Below, one piece after another: positions 1-12,750 of a stretch of 64,000 bases of DNA (its first letter is position 1; each line of letters starts with the position of its first letter). The translations under genes and the position numbers were made by a program. The stretch is taken from assembly GCA_020809705.1 (NCBI GenBank), contig CP085834.1, forward strand, positions 2,542,001 through 2,606,000, given 5' to 3'. Below the pieces are notes generated by a model. That model saw nothing but the letters and a program-made list of their open reading frames with translations, ran no database searches and was not told the DNA's origin. Source of the stretch: Calonectria ilicicola (Eukaryota; Ascomycota; Sordariomycetes; Hypocreales; Nectriaceae).

Positions 1-407
1 CATCAGTACAGACGCATCATCATTTACCAAAGCCCATGCACTTATTATTTTAAAAAGACTTTTATACAGAGAACCGGCTTCTCAGAGTTCGAATTATGCT
101 CATCCTCATACGATAGAGATATGCGGTTCTCTTGAGTTTTCTACCCGGTAGGCTTGACTAGGCGACTAGCCAGGCCAGAAAGGGTTCATCCATCGCGTTA
201 TAGCCGCTGAATATTCTCATAGTCCTCTAATTTTCTCATCTCGGTGTAAAATTGCCCATATTATTGCTAGGCGTCTATTTCTAACTCTATACTCTATAAT
301 CATGAGCGTGGGTCTATGGACAAGCTCCTCCGAAGCACAAACACTTGATAGCCATGTATCTCAACTGTTCTTCGCCCTTCATTTCCAGGTTTTGAATCTG
401 TGGTAAA
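1..407. other. Intergenic, no gene seen
   Basis: No open frame, RNA gene or repeat could be supported here. It is the region downstream of the minus-strand dioxygenase gene and probably holds its 3' untranslated region. Confidence 0.5.
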
Positions 408-1443
408 CTAGTTACCAGTCAAATCAGGCAGGTTGGTGGTATCAACGCCAATAGTGATGTAGCCCAAGACACCATTGCGGATATCCTTTCCATCAAGAGG
501 GACAACCTCAACATCAGGGTTATATCCACCAGCGAAGCCAGAGTCGTAGATGCTATCGACGGCATTGGTGGTTCGGTTGATCTCAGTGTGGCTGACGTAG
601 GGCTCAAGGGCCATCAACTCCTCGGAAACGGTCTCGTTGAAGTACAACTGGCCGATGGAGTTGAGGTTTCCGGTCGAGATGGTGCCATTGGAATGCAGCA
701 CATAGTCAGTAAATACTATCGAGGAAAAGTTAGCAATCGTGAGAAAGAGGCTTCTCATTATATTTGGGCTCACCTTGGGCATGGATGTGAATCGTTCGCT
801 CAACATAAAAGCCGGGGAAAATACTCTTCATCTCAAGCATTCCCTCATCGTTCGTGGGCCACATTCCACGCAGCCAAGTGGTATCGTCGGTGTGCAAATC
901 GGTAGTACCAATCTGGAATTCCTCACCAGTGATGTTCAGCTCTTGGAGCAGCTGGACAAAGGGGGTGTTGGGGCTGCGGCCCGTGAAACTGGAGTAGCTT
1001 CCGGTAGCATTGCAGTGCCAAAGTGAAACGAGGGCATTAGGAAGAGGCTCGCAGGTTGCCATGTCAAGCACTCCGATATCAAGGACCATGGGTACACCTG
1101 GCTGGTCCTCGCTCATGTCCTGACGGAGGGTTTGCGATTGTGGCCAGTAGTAAGGGCCGGATGTGACGTCGGGTGCCAGGACGCAAGTGTCGTTTTGCAG
1201 GACATCGTAATATGGGGCCTCTGTGACGATTTCGTAGGTAGTGTTGCCAGATCTCTTCTCAAGCTCGAGATCTCTCTTCATCTGACTGCGGCGCTCGTAT
1301 CTGCGCTTGTTTAGCTTCGCAGCACCAGCAGCGCACCTCTTGGAAAGGCCTGCGTGGCGCTTCATCATGCCAGGTGACAAAGGCTCATGGGCCACAGCGC
1401 TGGTAGCGAGCGCTCCAAGAAGGGCAATATTTGACAGCTTCAT
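408..1443 (-). CDS. Secreted intradiol ring-cleavage dioxygenase
   Basis: Two exons (1443-774 and 715-408) around a 58-base intron (716-773, donor GTGAGC, acceptor ATAG) give 325 residues in frame. Residues 1-18 form a signal peptide ending SAVA-HEP, followed by a basic stretch with several Lys-Arg pairs (about 29-65) that could be cleaved by a Kex2-type protease. The catalytic part has the features of the protocatechuate/catechol dioxygenase beta-type fold: SGPYYWP (Tyr98/99), the conserved LDIGVLDMATCEPLPNA strand and FYVERTIHIHAQ (Tyr213, His219, His221), which supply the two Tyr and two His ligands of the Fe(III) centre in this family. Fungal secreted members open catechol-like rings between the two hydroxyls. 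It is far from the catabolic cluster at 44-59 kb and lacks that cluster's promoter element. The true aromatic substrate is unknown. Confidence 0.9.
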
Positions 1444-1540
1444 TGTGAAAAGAACAGTTATGAAGGAAATGAGATGGGATAGAAGTGTGCGAGTGAGTAG
1501 CTGAAGGTGATATTATCCTTTCACAAAGGAAAATGCAAAT

Positions 1541-1549
1541 ATTTATATA
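1541..1549 (-). promoter_or_regulatory. TATA-like box for the intradiol dioxygenase gene
   Basis: The minus strand reads TATATAAAT about 100 bases upstream of the ATG at 1443. This is a plausible TATA box by sequence and distance; the transcription start is not known. Confidence 0.4.
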
Positions 1550-1550
1550 C

Positions 1551-3225
1551 AATTATTGTTCCAAATTTCACCCTGAACAATATGCTTCCCAGATATCCTC
1601 AGTCAAAAGGACCTCCGGAATGTGGCTTGAACACGGAAGTCGTATCAAGTGGATAGTTGTAAAACGCCCCCCACGGTATCGCAATCCCCAGCGGATCGCA
1701 TTGGAGTATCCATGCGGCGAGGAATCATAAACCACGAATCAAGGAGCCTCGATTTGCAAATTGCCGGCTCCATATACGGACCAACTGCCGATCCATACCT
1801 GAATGCCTCAAGTTCATCTCGCATCTCCGGTTCGGCTGACGTGGAATTCACCTTGGCGTCGTGGATCGGGGTTGTCTTACTGGTGGGTCTCGACGAGGCT
1901 GTTTATTATCAAGCATATATCATAGTAGAGCAAGATCGCACGCGATTGTCCGGACCAATCATGAATCTGAGAATAGGCATGAACTGGGTACACGACAGGG
2001 GCCAAGTTTCAGGTCGCCACTCAGAGCCCTGGACTTATCTGCAAGGAAGTCTTTAGCAGGATAGAAGATGCCAAACCAACTTGTCCAAGTTGGGTTCTAA
2101 TATGCACACATTGATTTAGAGCAGAATGCACGACAGTAGACTATGGCAAGAGCACCACGTGTACGCGTACATCAACACGTAGATAAGATGAAACATTAGT
2201 TGACACATCTCCTTGCCTGCCTCGACATTTATTCAGTGGAGTCTTGGATACAACTCCACTCTCGTAATCACAGAGAATAGAGCGCCGGGTTGTGGGAGTC
2301 GTTCCGTGCACTCGCTCCACATGGCTCCGCCACTGTTGCATCAACCTCAACGGACACACAAGACACACCGCTTGCGATATTCTGCGGAAACATTCGCAGA
2401 TCAACGTTTGTAACGACCCGCCAGGTCATTTTGGAAAGTCCTTCATGCTTTTTTTTTCTTTTTTTCCGAATTTAAGTCCGATCATACAGTCATCCTGAGA
2501 GAAACTGGCGATATTCCGGATTTGAACAGCGTGGCGAGAAAGAATAACAAAATACATGTTGAATAGTATTCTAAAATCAACCTAATTCATCTACTCTATT
2601 CGAAAACATCTGTCAAAGTCTAAATAGGCGAGTATCAAGATGCATGCCGCTGCTGGGACAGGGCAAGCTCAATCTGGGTAAAGACTTAAAATTCTTACGA
2701 AAGAGCCTTTACTAGTGGATCGGGTTGCGTCTGATCTGGGGCCGATCCATCTGGTCCACTTTACGCAAGGGTCGATGAGATGAAATGCGTCATTTCTTAC
2801 CAGGATGGCGCTGTGACCCCCGTGGCCACCTCTCACCCTAGAGGAGATTCCGTCTATTTTTTCTCATTTTTTTCCCTATCATAGAATAGATGAAATGGAC
2901 TAAATATCATTCTCATAGATTTGATTTCGTTAATAAGCCATAATAACATGTTTTCTTGATATCTTGCAGGTGGATATAATGCATTGCGACCAAGTTTGGT
3001 AATTGCGAACGAAATAATTGGTGTTGGAAATTTGGCAGGCGAAAGAAATTATGGTTATGCTTTATCAACAACGTACTGATAAGACTGACCCTTTCAGCTT
3101 GGCACTTACATACCATGCAGAACCAAGTTTCTGCCAAAATTCCGTCTTTCTATCCGTTACTTTATTTTCTTCTTTTCTTCCGTAACTATTGCTTTTATCT
3201 TTTTCTGGGTCCCGCTGTATCGATT
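1551..3225. other. Intergenic, 1.7 kb
   Basis: Between the dioxygenase promoter and the 3' end of the GH47 gene. It contains T-rich tracts near 2450-2470 and 2855-2875 but no supported gene. Open frames of 60-135 codons at 1649-2056 on both strands overlap each other and show no family features. Confidence 0.5.
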
Positions 3226-5104
3226 CTACTTATGCCGCATTCTCAATGGATGTGCCTCGGTGTTAAACACATACCTCATTTGCCCGTCGCTCTTGATCTG
3301 ATATTCCGCATCATCCGCAAAAATCAGATACAAGTATTTGAGTGTCTCTGCAAGCCAGAAGCTTTCCATCTTATCGATCCTCTGTACTCCTTTGTCCTCC
3401 TTGCTAACATCTTTGTCCATCACGTTTCGCAACCCGCCGAAGCCTCCATCGACACGGGTCATCCGGTCCAGCGTCTCGTAGGCTTCCCACGCCCATGCCT
3501 GCCATTGAGGGTTGCCCGTGGCGCGGTACGCGTAGTACAAGCTTTCTATTGTCTCAGGTCGAAGGATATACTCGCTATTGGTGGGCCAGTAGCCGCTAGA
3601 TTTGTAGAATGTCTCCCACTTTGCTGGCGGTGGGCGGTTGGCCGCTCCCACAGTTAATGCTTGGTGGTCGTCCATCCATCGGAATTCTTCGGGGCCGATT
3701 CCGGATGGGCTTTGAGTGTACACCTCGTAATAAGACTCGGCAAGGTCAAGACCGAAGTTAATCAAGGTTCCGTTTTGGAAAAGGAGACCGCCAAGAATGA
3801 AGGAGCCACCACAGACGCTAGCCACTGTTTCCCCAATGAGTTAGACAACAGGACTAGACACATAGATAGGTGTGCAATGCAAGGCTTTGGCATGACTTAC
3901 GATGGCTAGATGTTGGAACAGTAATATTCGCACGAAATTCTCCCAGGAAGGTAAGATCGGTTCTAGTCGTCGGACTGGATGCCAAGTATCGCATCGACGA
4001 CTCGGCTGCCTTGAGCCAACTATCGCCGTATTCGGCAAAGGCCACCGGGTCGTATGCATACATTTTGATGAGATACTCGTAGTAACTGTCCGAGCCGCCT
4101 CCCCAGCCAGCCTGATAATCCTGGAATTTTCCGCTGCGTAGATTAACATATGTGCCCACGAGACCGGGCATGGTGAAGCTTGCATCAGTCTTGGGGTGGA
4201 TGAGATGCGACTGTGCTCTTTGCGCGAGAGCGGCGTACGTCTTATTCCCAGTCAAGTCGCTGAGGCGAGTCCACTCAAGTACAAGCGTGCCGATGCATGT
4301 GATGGAGCTATCAATGTTGCCGCGTCTGCGGGGTTTTGGGTTGAAGATGATTTCATCATCTGGGACTCCGCTTGGAGTGTCAAAAGCGACTGTTAGCTTG
4401 TCGGCAAGACTCGTGGCCTTTTCTAGCAATGAATTTCTCAGGTGTGCTTCTTTGACAAGATGCTTGAATGGACCCGAGAGAAGGTCGTACGCTGTAGTAG
4501 AAAGGGCGAATGGTTAGTCTGCCAAGCTAGCTCGAGGTTCGGCATCATTGCCAGGGATGCAATGGAATAATTATACTATACCTGACAGCAAACCCCCAAG
4601 ATAACGGATGGTTGTCTCAAATAATGAAATCAACTGATCGTCAACCGCAGTCACAGTAAAGTCAGTCTTTGCAATCTGTCGCAGGATTTTGTCCACGATC
4701 TCGGCTTCGTTCATAACGATGGCTGTGCTCAGACCATCCACGGCTGTTGCGCCCCACCCATTTCTATCACCATGTTCACCCCATGTCAGTCTAGCTGCCG
4801 GGATCATGGCTTCGTTTTGAAGCAGGTAGCGTCATACTCACCGGTCGTTCTCGTAGGACTTCTCAAGTGGGCGCAAGGTGTCATGAGGGAAGGCGTATTT
4901 TTCATACTTGTCCCATGAAAATCGGAATGTGTTTTTGATGGCAGCTGCTCTGGGGCTGTCCTGTGCGGGCTTGACAGGCGTGTCTTTGGTGACTGTTGCT
5001 CGCTCAGAGTCTGCTGAACGAGACTGAAAAAGATACAGAGCTATCTGAATTGTGACAAATGCTACTCCCAGCCATAAAATGGCCCGGGTTACTGGCCGGC
5101 TCAT
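3226..5104 (-). CDS. GH47 class I alpha-1,2-mannosidase, type II membrane protein
   Basis: Four exons (5104-4842, 4763-4582, 4491-3901, 3824-3226; introns of 78, 90 and 76 bases) give 544 residues. A single hydrophobic segment at about residues 8-26 after a short basic N-terminus predicts a type II anchor, as in ER/Golgi processing mannosidases. GH47 signatures occur in order: [75 protein letters not shown] and the terminal FNTEAHPLR. The enzymes trim alpha-1,2-linked mannose from N-glycans and need calcium. The usual VDSLDTL segment reads VDGLSTA here, so it is one of the divergent paralogues filamentous fungi carry in several copies. Splice sites were chosen because they restore these motifs and keep the frame. 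Confidence 0.92.
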
Positions 5105-5680
5105 GCTGTGCGTACAGTGTTTGGGGTGCGGGGAAATGCGAATAAACGACGAGCACAGCAGCCAGAGAAGATTTTCACGGCCACTGCATCATTGGAGCTA
5201 GGTATTTGATGAAGCTTGGTTCCTTGCCCCTGACTGACTAGCTGAAAGAACACGCGATCGTAATTTACCGAATCTTCCCCTGGACTAAACTATCGAATCC
5301 ACTATACTGAGTTGAGACAAATATTTCATGCCGCTCTTAACTTTGGCAACGTGGCGCCATGGCACAGAGGGCTAGCGCCAAAAATACACTAGGGCAGCAT
5401 GTAAATTCTAGCCTGGAATGGCATAGCGGAATCGGCACTTCAAGAGTCTCGAATCCCCTTCCAGTAGTAGATGACGATCATTAGTGGCGGTAGACTCCCA
5501 AAAGGGATGAATTTGGCAGCTGAGCTACGCTATCGATTTGGGCCCCTCGGTCCAAAACAGGAATGCATAAGTATCACTCCCTAGATGCCCCGGGCAACAG
5601 ATTTCTGCTTCTAATCCACGGCATTCACTCGTTCGCAATTGCCCGTGTTTTCTTCCCCCACATTCGTTTATTCTGCCAAG
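5105..5680. other. Divergent promoter region between GH47 and the Thr-rich gene
   Basis: The 576 bases separate a minus-strand and a plus-strand start codon, so both promoters must lie here. No clear TATA box or repeated operator was recognised. Confidence 0.4.
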
Positions 5681-6512
5681 ATGCGTTGGGTCTCTGTCTG
5701 CACCATCCTGGGCGCGGTGCTCCTCCCAGCCGCCAATGCGCGCCCGCTCTGTAACGTGAAAGCGATGACGACGGCATCCGTCACCAGTGCGATTGAGACG
5801 ACTACTTCGATCTCGACCGAGACCCCGACCCCGACCCCGACTCCGACCGGGACCGAGACCGAGACCCAAACTCCGACCGAGACTCCCACGACCTTGGTCA
5901 CTTTGACACGCACAACCACCACTTCCACCACGCTGACGCCAACCGTCGTCAACTTGATCCCGGGAGGCGATTTTGATGAGGATCGTACGGTTTGGAACCT
6001 GAGGACCGTAACTATTGAGAAGGATGCTACCAAGGCTGCATCAGGGGAATACTATGCGTAAGTTGCCTTAATGCTGCAGTCATCAATCGCGTATCGCTAA
6101 TCGAAATAGTCGCTACTACGTGAACGACCAGGAGGCAATTGGCGGCAACAACATAAACCAGACTATTAACGGTCTCGACGTTACCTTGCTGTACCGACTG
6201 TCTTTCAAGGGCTCCATGATTGGCACTCCCGACTTCGACACCACTACTTGCGTCATGCAGGCCTCCAACGCTGGCACGGTTATCTACTCGTGGCCACTCA
6301 ATGGCGTTGCATCGGATGGATATCACACATACACCAGCACCGACTTGACTCTTCCGGAGACCATCTACTTCACCTTCAGTCTTCGCTGCGCCTCTAACAC
6401 CCCGGTCAGTATTGAGTTTGATGTGGATGACATCGTCCTTGAAGCAGTCGGAGTGGCACCAACGACGACATCGGCAGCACCAGCGGCCACAAGCACCGTA
6501 GCGGCACCTTGA
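5681..6512 (+). CDS. Secreted Thr-rich protein with possible carbohydrate-binding domain
   Basis: Two exons (5681-6057 and 6110-6512; 52-base intron GTAAGT..ATAG with a CTAAT branch site) give 259 residues. The start at 5681 places a signal peptide at the N-terminus (MRWVSVCTILGAVLLPAANA). Next comes a Thr/Pro/Glu linker encoded by an imperfect six-base repeat, then a domain from about residue 88 starting NLIPGGDFDE..W and ending SIEFDVDDIVLEA. That layout (opening N-x-GGDF-x-W, closing FDVDDIVL) resembles the CBM4/9-like jelly-roll modules of many fungal surface proteins. A short Thr/Ala/Ser tail follows. No catalytic domain is present, so the likely role is at the cell wall or in binding a polysaccharide; this is inferred from architecture only. 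Confidence 0.85.
5810..5890 (+). repeat. Imperfect six-base tandem repeat coding the Thr-Pro/Thr-Glu linker
   Basis: Units of the type GACCCC, GACTCC and GACCGA are repeated in phase with the coding frame, giving alternating Thr-Pro and Thr-Glu. Such coding minisatellites often vary in length between strains. Confidence 0.8.
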
Positions 6513-7132
6513 AAAGGGATAAGTAAACCTGCTACCTGCCAGATGTCCCTATCCACATTACCTTTGTTGTGCTAGAATAGACTAGATTTTTCTCTTCAAT
6601 GATGCGAGATCATACCCATTTCTCGTCTCGTTCTATGTAAACTTTTAATTTATTGTGAATCTCCCAGCTGACCGCATGCCCTATCAAATTTGGCTTTTGT
6701 GGATAGCTGGGGCTGTTGATATCGAAGACTGGCGACATCAGTCATGTGCTTGACGAATGTAAATGTAACAAGAGTAGAACTTGATGGCCTGGGACAAATG
6801 GCGAGTCACCGTCAAGTCTGGACAGTCGGCAGGAATCACGATTCTCGGACATGAAGCGGGCGACTTGTATCGGTCAAGGTTAAGCAATGGTCATACATGA
6901 ACATGATACATATGGTTAACTCCAGCGACGTGTCGCAGCCCTCACTAATGCACTGCAGCGCCTATTTTAGTTGCCGCAAGTATCACGCCATATGCAGTAT
7001 TGGGCCCTCTGACTCGGGTGCATTTTTCTCACAACGTTCAAATTCTACTACAGGCCCGAGAAACTATTTTTATTCACTCATGTCTATTTTAAACCGCAGT
7101 AAAGTTGAGATTTTAGAGAGTATCTACATCGT
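6513..7132. other. Intergenic, tail-to-tail
   Basis: This 620-base segment lies between the 3' ends of the Thr-rich gene and the hybrid synthetase gene. No gene, RNA or repeat was recognised. Confidence 0.5.
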
Positions 7133-10100
7133 TTATACTAGATGCGGATTACAAGAACTATCCTCCACATCTGGGTTGGCGATTGGCGCCGTTTTCACGT
7201 CAATTGTTATCGGAATGTCCGTAGATGAGGTGTAGGTCATTGTAGAAGAAGAAATTTGCTCTTCATATATTGAAGCGAGTGCAGACGGAGTGCATGTGGG
7301 TAGCAGAAAGCCCCGAATACTAAATAGGAGTCAATATTGTGGACCGAAAGAGAATTTAAACGAGATCTTACCCAACAGTTGGCCCTGAGAGACTCTTAGA
7401 GGCTGCGGCTATTAAAGCGATGAAGAGTTTGCTATCCATGCCAAGTCGCTTAAGATCAGTGTCTGGCTCAACGTCCATGCCGAGAACTTGAGAGGCACAT
7501 TTCGAAAATACTAGGGCCGCGGGCGATATTTTTGCATTTTCTTCGAGTTCCATTTGTGGCTTTAAGCGAGGCGCTTTCAGGCTTTTCCGATTAAAGGTAC
7601 CATTCCGTACCATCTTCGTGGATTTCTTGAGAAGCTTGGTATCTGGAAAACCCAGAACAATGTGTGAGTTGACACCACCCCAACCAGAAGCCGAGACAGC
7701 AAGGATATCGTCATTTCCCAAAGAAGTCTCTTTTTTGGCCAGGATAACAGGTAAATCAGGATTTATCATCCTGTTCGTTTCCTCGAGGCCTTTTGTCGCA
7801 GGCACGACGCCTGCTTGCATCGATTTGCAAAGCTTGATGAGCGAGACAAGTCCTGATGAATGCTAAATGCTCATTAGAATACCCCTTCGTCTCAAGAAAT
7901 TAAATCAATTACCTGAGCGTTTCCAATGTTTCCCTTTGTTGAACCAACGGTAAAATGTTGGTCGCCACCCAGCTCTTTGACTGCAAGGCTCAAGCCTTCC
8001 AATTCGAGGGCATCGCCGATAGGTGTTCCGCTTCCATGAATTCTAAAAGCGATTAGTGGATATTCTCCGTGTGAATCGGTCGCAGTTGAGTGCTCACTCA
8101 GCATATTTTAGGCGACTCGCGGTTAGTCCCGCAATTTTCCAAGCAGATTTGATCACGTCCGCTTGTCCCCGAGGAGACGGAACTTGATATCCGGCTTTAT
8201 CAAGAGAACCATCTGACCCAATTCCCGTTCCGAGGATTTTGGCATATACAGGAGTCCTTGCTTCAACTGCATCTGAATAACGCATGAGAACCACGGCAGT
8301 CACGGCATCAGCAGGTACTGTTCCATCAGCACGAGAATCAAATGGGTTACATTCTCCTCGCGGGGAAAATATCTGTCCATTTTGCGTAATGTATCCACCT
8401 CTGCAAGTCGTTAGGGATTAAAGGTTTTGAAAGGAAGCAGCGCGGGAGGGGCCTTACTCATAGAGTTGAACGGACACTCCGCCCACAATCGCCATATCAC
8501 ATCGGCCAGTTCTGATGGCATCAAAGGCTTGCGACAATGCAATGGTACTGCTGGCGCAGTTAGTCTGAATCGTCACGTTTGGTCCCCTGATATTGAGGTG
8601 ATAAGCAGTCCGGGCTGAGATCGATGGGGCTACAAAACCTCGGTTCTCTCGGAGGAAAGGATCCTTCACAACCGACTCTGTATGTAAATGATAGCCAGGA
8701 TTCGCCGACCCAACAAACAAGCCAAAGCGCTCACCAGCCATTGTCTGAATGTCTGTTCCGGAATCTACCAGAGCTTCGTATGCAACTTCCATAAATAACC
8801 GTTGCTGGGGGTCCATTTCTGTTGCTTCTTCCTCGGTCAAGTTCCAAAATTCGTTGTCGAAATCCTCCACACTGTCAAGGGCTCCGGCTCGGGCAACCCA
8901 GATGTTTCCTGGCAAAACTTGTCGCTCAGATGCGGACTTGGAGTCTTGGATTCCACATTTACCATCTTTAAGCAGTTGATAAAACTCGTCAACATTTTGC
9001 GCTCCTGGAAAACGCCCAGAAATTCCCACAATGGCGACATCCGGTGTTGGATGGTTCTCATATGATGAAGCCAGTTTCTTTTCTGCCATTGGGGCGGGAT
9101 TTCTTGTTTCTGAGGCCTCAGATCTCGTCGATGAAGGTGTATTGATGGGTTTCCTTGCTGGGCGCCGCGCCACACGAGGCTTTCGCTCGCCTTCGATCAG
9201 TAACGTCTGGCTTCTAATTGTGGATTTGTGGAAAAGGTCGACGATTCTAATTCCTACCAAAGGAAAAGCAGCCTTGAGTTCATTGTGTAACTGGGGCACA
9301 AGTAGACTATGACCACCAATGTCGAAAAAATTGACGTCAAGTGGCGGCGAAGTTATTCCCAGCACGCGCTGCCAAATTCCTACCACAATTCTCTCGTTTT
9401 CTGCAGAATCCCAGTCTTCTGAGCTATCGGTGTCTTCGTAGCTGTCAATTTCCACACTCTTTGGGGAGCTTGAATCACCAGCAGAAGTGAGTTCCCTTCT
9501 CGCAGCCAATACTGCCTTGTGATTGATCTTCCCGCTCACATTCTTAGGCAGATTATCCACAACGAAAATCCTTGAAGGCACCTTGTAATTTGGAAGAGTG
9601 TCTTTTAGTGTATTCAGAAGGACATCTGAAGACACTCCCACTGGAGCGACAAACGCAATCAGTTCGAGGCCAGACTCGGAAAGCTGGACGGATGCTTCTT
9701 GCACGCCAACACCTGCGTTAATAATTGCGCCTTCGACCTCCTCTGGTGCGATGCGGAATCCTCGAACCTTGACTTCCCTATCCATACGGCCCATAACGAG
9801 CAAAGATCCGTCATCGAGGAGCATTCCCCGGTCACCCGTTCGGTACATTCGTACTCCTGTCGCAGGATGAATAGAGAAGCACTTCTTTGTGATATATGGA
9901 TTTTCACAGTAGCCTCTCGCGATTTGAGGGCCAGAAACACATATTTCGCCCTCGGAGTTTGTCCCTAGAATTGATCCGAATCCAGGTGCACAGATATATA
10001 CATTTACCTCAGGATTGGGATGCCCTGCTGAGATGACTGGTGGTAGGTGTTCGGACTTGTCAAATATGTTGAATGAAACGGCGATGGCGGCCTCGGTAGG

Positions 10101-12637
10101 CCCGTATGCGTTGATAAGATTAACACGGGAATGCCATTTAGCAAAGGTCTCGTAGGAAGGTGCTTCACCTCCAATAGAGATTTGCCGAAGACTTGGCAGG
10201 TTCATATTGACAGGCAATGTCTCAAGTGCAGTTGGGGTAATTTCCATGAACGTGACCTCGTTTTTCTCAATAACCTCCCCAAGGTATTCCCCAACAAGCT
10301 GTTTAGGATACTGAGCAAAACACAGGCACGCCCCAGAGCAGAGCGCTGCAGTCCATTCTAATATGGATGCATCAAATGAAAAGGATGCTAGCTGCAGCAC
10401 GCGAGTACCAAAGCCAACCTCGAAAACGTTGGTAGAGGCTTTTACAAACGTAGCCAAGCTGCCATGTTCAACCATCACTCCTTTCGGTTCACCCGTTGAG
10501 CCAGAGGTATAGATTATGTATGCGAGATCATCGTCGGCGGTGGAGTATGCTTCGTCATTTTTTGCAGGGTCTGGATCGTCCGCAGGGGATGTCGCCTCAT
10601 TATTCAAAAGTTCATCCACAACCAATTTTGGTTTGCAGTTTTCTGTAACCGCTGTCTTTTGGTGTTCTGTGAAATCCGGATCGAGGTACACAAACGCTGC
10701 ACCGCATTTGAGAATGGCCAAAATCCACTCCAGTATCAGAAACCCCCGTGGCAGGTGAAGCAGGACTCTGTCTCCACGATTTATATGGCGACTTTTTAGA
10801 ACTGTTATTCTTCATGTTAGCTGATATTCGTCAATAAAACTCCAGGACTTACACTGCGCTTTTCTCTCGCTTGATAGGTGCAAGTCTCTGTAGGTCATGG
10901 ATGCACCCAGCTCTCGAGATAACATTGCCGGAGCTTCTGGGCGTGATTCTGCATGTGCTTCAAACCATTGATGCACGTGCCTCAAAGGATTTTTTTGACC
11001 TTCAACAAGGGCCGTTGGTAGGTTGGGATACCTGGGAAGCCATTCAAGCATATCCACTAGCTTGGCTCCTTCCATCATGCCAAGAGTAGACAAATGATCG
11101 AATTTTGTCCCCATATTTGCTACGTCTACCCCAGAAAACACTTGAGGATTGTAAATGACCTATTCTTGTGTTAGTCCTGGAATAAAATGCGTGAAAGAAG
11201 AACAGCTAATTGTAGACCATACCCCAAGTTTAACATCGTCTTCATCTTCGAGGAAGCAAAAGAAGAGATCCCACGAACCCTCCACTGGGAATAGTTTGCA
11301 TTCCGACTTCGCCAATTTTGGGGAATATGTCACCGCTACTCTGGGGGGCTCGTAGTCAATGTTGAGTTGCCGACATAATCGCACAACATCCACAGCCGGA
11401 AACAACTCTGACTTTTTCACAGCGCTAATGTTTTTTCCCACAGCAGACACCAAGGCCTTGAATGTTCCATCGCTAGCCTGTAGAACATCCCAAAGTGGGA
11501 TCTTGACGGGCAATGCATTTGCAAACTGGCCAACGCAGGCGGCCATTTCTTTCGGTCGGCTACCAAAGCCAACTGAGACGACTTCATCTCTACCAAACTG
11601 GGGTCTCGTCTGATCGATGACTAGCAAGCTTGATAGAGTCGTGGCTACACGAAACCATGACGTCTTGAACATCTGACTCCATTTTTCGAGATCCTGATTG
11701 TCTGTGAGCTAATTGAAGTACAAAATCTATAGAGCTGATACATACCGACTTCTGAAAGGAGCACCAAGAATCAATTTGTCGATAGTTTGAGTTGGATTTA
11801 CCATTAATCTTGCTAGCCTTCGGCCATTGGGTACTATTCTTCCTTCGAGCCTGGCTTAAAAGGACCTTTTGATGATCTAAATAGTGAGGTGACCTAGCCC
11901 AAGCCCTCTAGGTCCAATGTCAGCATGAAGTAATTAGTTGTACGTCAAGCTTCTAACCTCTGTCATATGCATGGTGTGAAATGGTACTACCGGTGGTAGC
12001 GTAGCCTGGGGGTTATCTAATATTTCAAGAAATTCAGCAGAGATATTAGTCATAGACTGGCCATCAACGATAATATGATGGCAAATGATGTAGACTCTAA
12101 AAACCTCCAGATCATGAAGGATGACCCAGCGCGCAGGAAATCCGTGGTCAAGGGGAAAAGGCCTTCTTAGAATCGCAGTCATTTCTAGTTCACTAATAAT
12201 AGAATCATCACGATAGACGATACGAATTTCAGGGTCCGCACCGTCTGCTGAATACTCTTCAAGATAAGGTTTGTGATCAATAACTGTAAACATGGACCGA
12301 AGAACAGCATGTCTTTTTGTCAAAATTCTGATCACTGCGTCAACGGGTCAGAATTCGTGCGCCATAGTTATTTACCAAATCAAGACTGACCTCGGAGTAC
12401 TGTCTCAATACCGGGTCTAGATCCAGACCTGTTTTTGAGAAGATCCCACTCTAGTGTAATATTGTACTTGGTGCTGGATGGGTTTGATTGGAACTCTATC
12501 CACATTCCTTCTTGGCTCTTTGTAGCCGGGTAAACGCATTTTGGAGTCGAAATGTGTAACTTTGTTGCAGCCTGAGCGTCTCCCCCATCGCTGAATGGGC
12601 CTGAAAGCAGGCACATATCATCTTGATAGAGGGGCAT
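7133..12637 (-). CDS. NRPS-PKS hybrid synthetase, TAS1 (tenuazonic acid synthetase) type, C-A-T-KS plus C-terminal carrier-like domain
   Basis: Ten exons (12637-12391, 12334-11958, 11907-11746, 11693-11223, 11159-10853, 10801-8458, 8400-8098, 8042-7913, 7862-7372, 7319-7133) with introns of 50-63 bases keep one frame for 1672 residues. Domains: condensation (about 1-430, HHIIVDG motif); adenylation (about 470-950, with IIYTSGSTGEPKG, NAYGPTE, YRTGD and NVSGKI); thiolation (FFDIGGHSLL, about 1019); ketosynthase (about 1108-1530). The KS has Cys in NCASS (about 1271), His in IHGSGTP (about 1406), and Asn where most KSs have the second His (GNIGNAQ). C-A-PCP-KS order and a Cys-His-Asn triad are, to my knowledge, hallmarks of TAS1, whose KS cyclises an aminoacyl-acetoacetyl chain to a tetramic acid. 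A further carrier-like segment (LGMDSKLF, Ser about 1591) follows the KS. No AT domain is present. The product and amino-acid substrate are not known. Confidence 0.93.
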
Positions 12638-12750
12638 GGTGCCAAAAGGCCACGGCCAAGTGCGAACAGAGAAAATAAGAATGAAAGAGGCCTTCTGGGT
12701 TGTAAGAGAAATTAACGCTCAGAGACGCTCATTAATACATGAAACAAGTA

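Noticed and set aside
1645..2064. Overlapping open frames on both strands, up to 135 codons
   Set aside because: No family features, no promoter or splice pattern; they overlap each other in a region that must hold the dioxygenase promoter.
5525..6033. Long minus-strand frames opposite the Thr-rich gene
   Set aside because: They are antisense products of the Thr/Pro repeat (Gly/Arg- and Val-rich strings).
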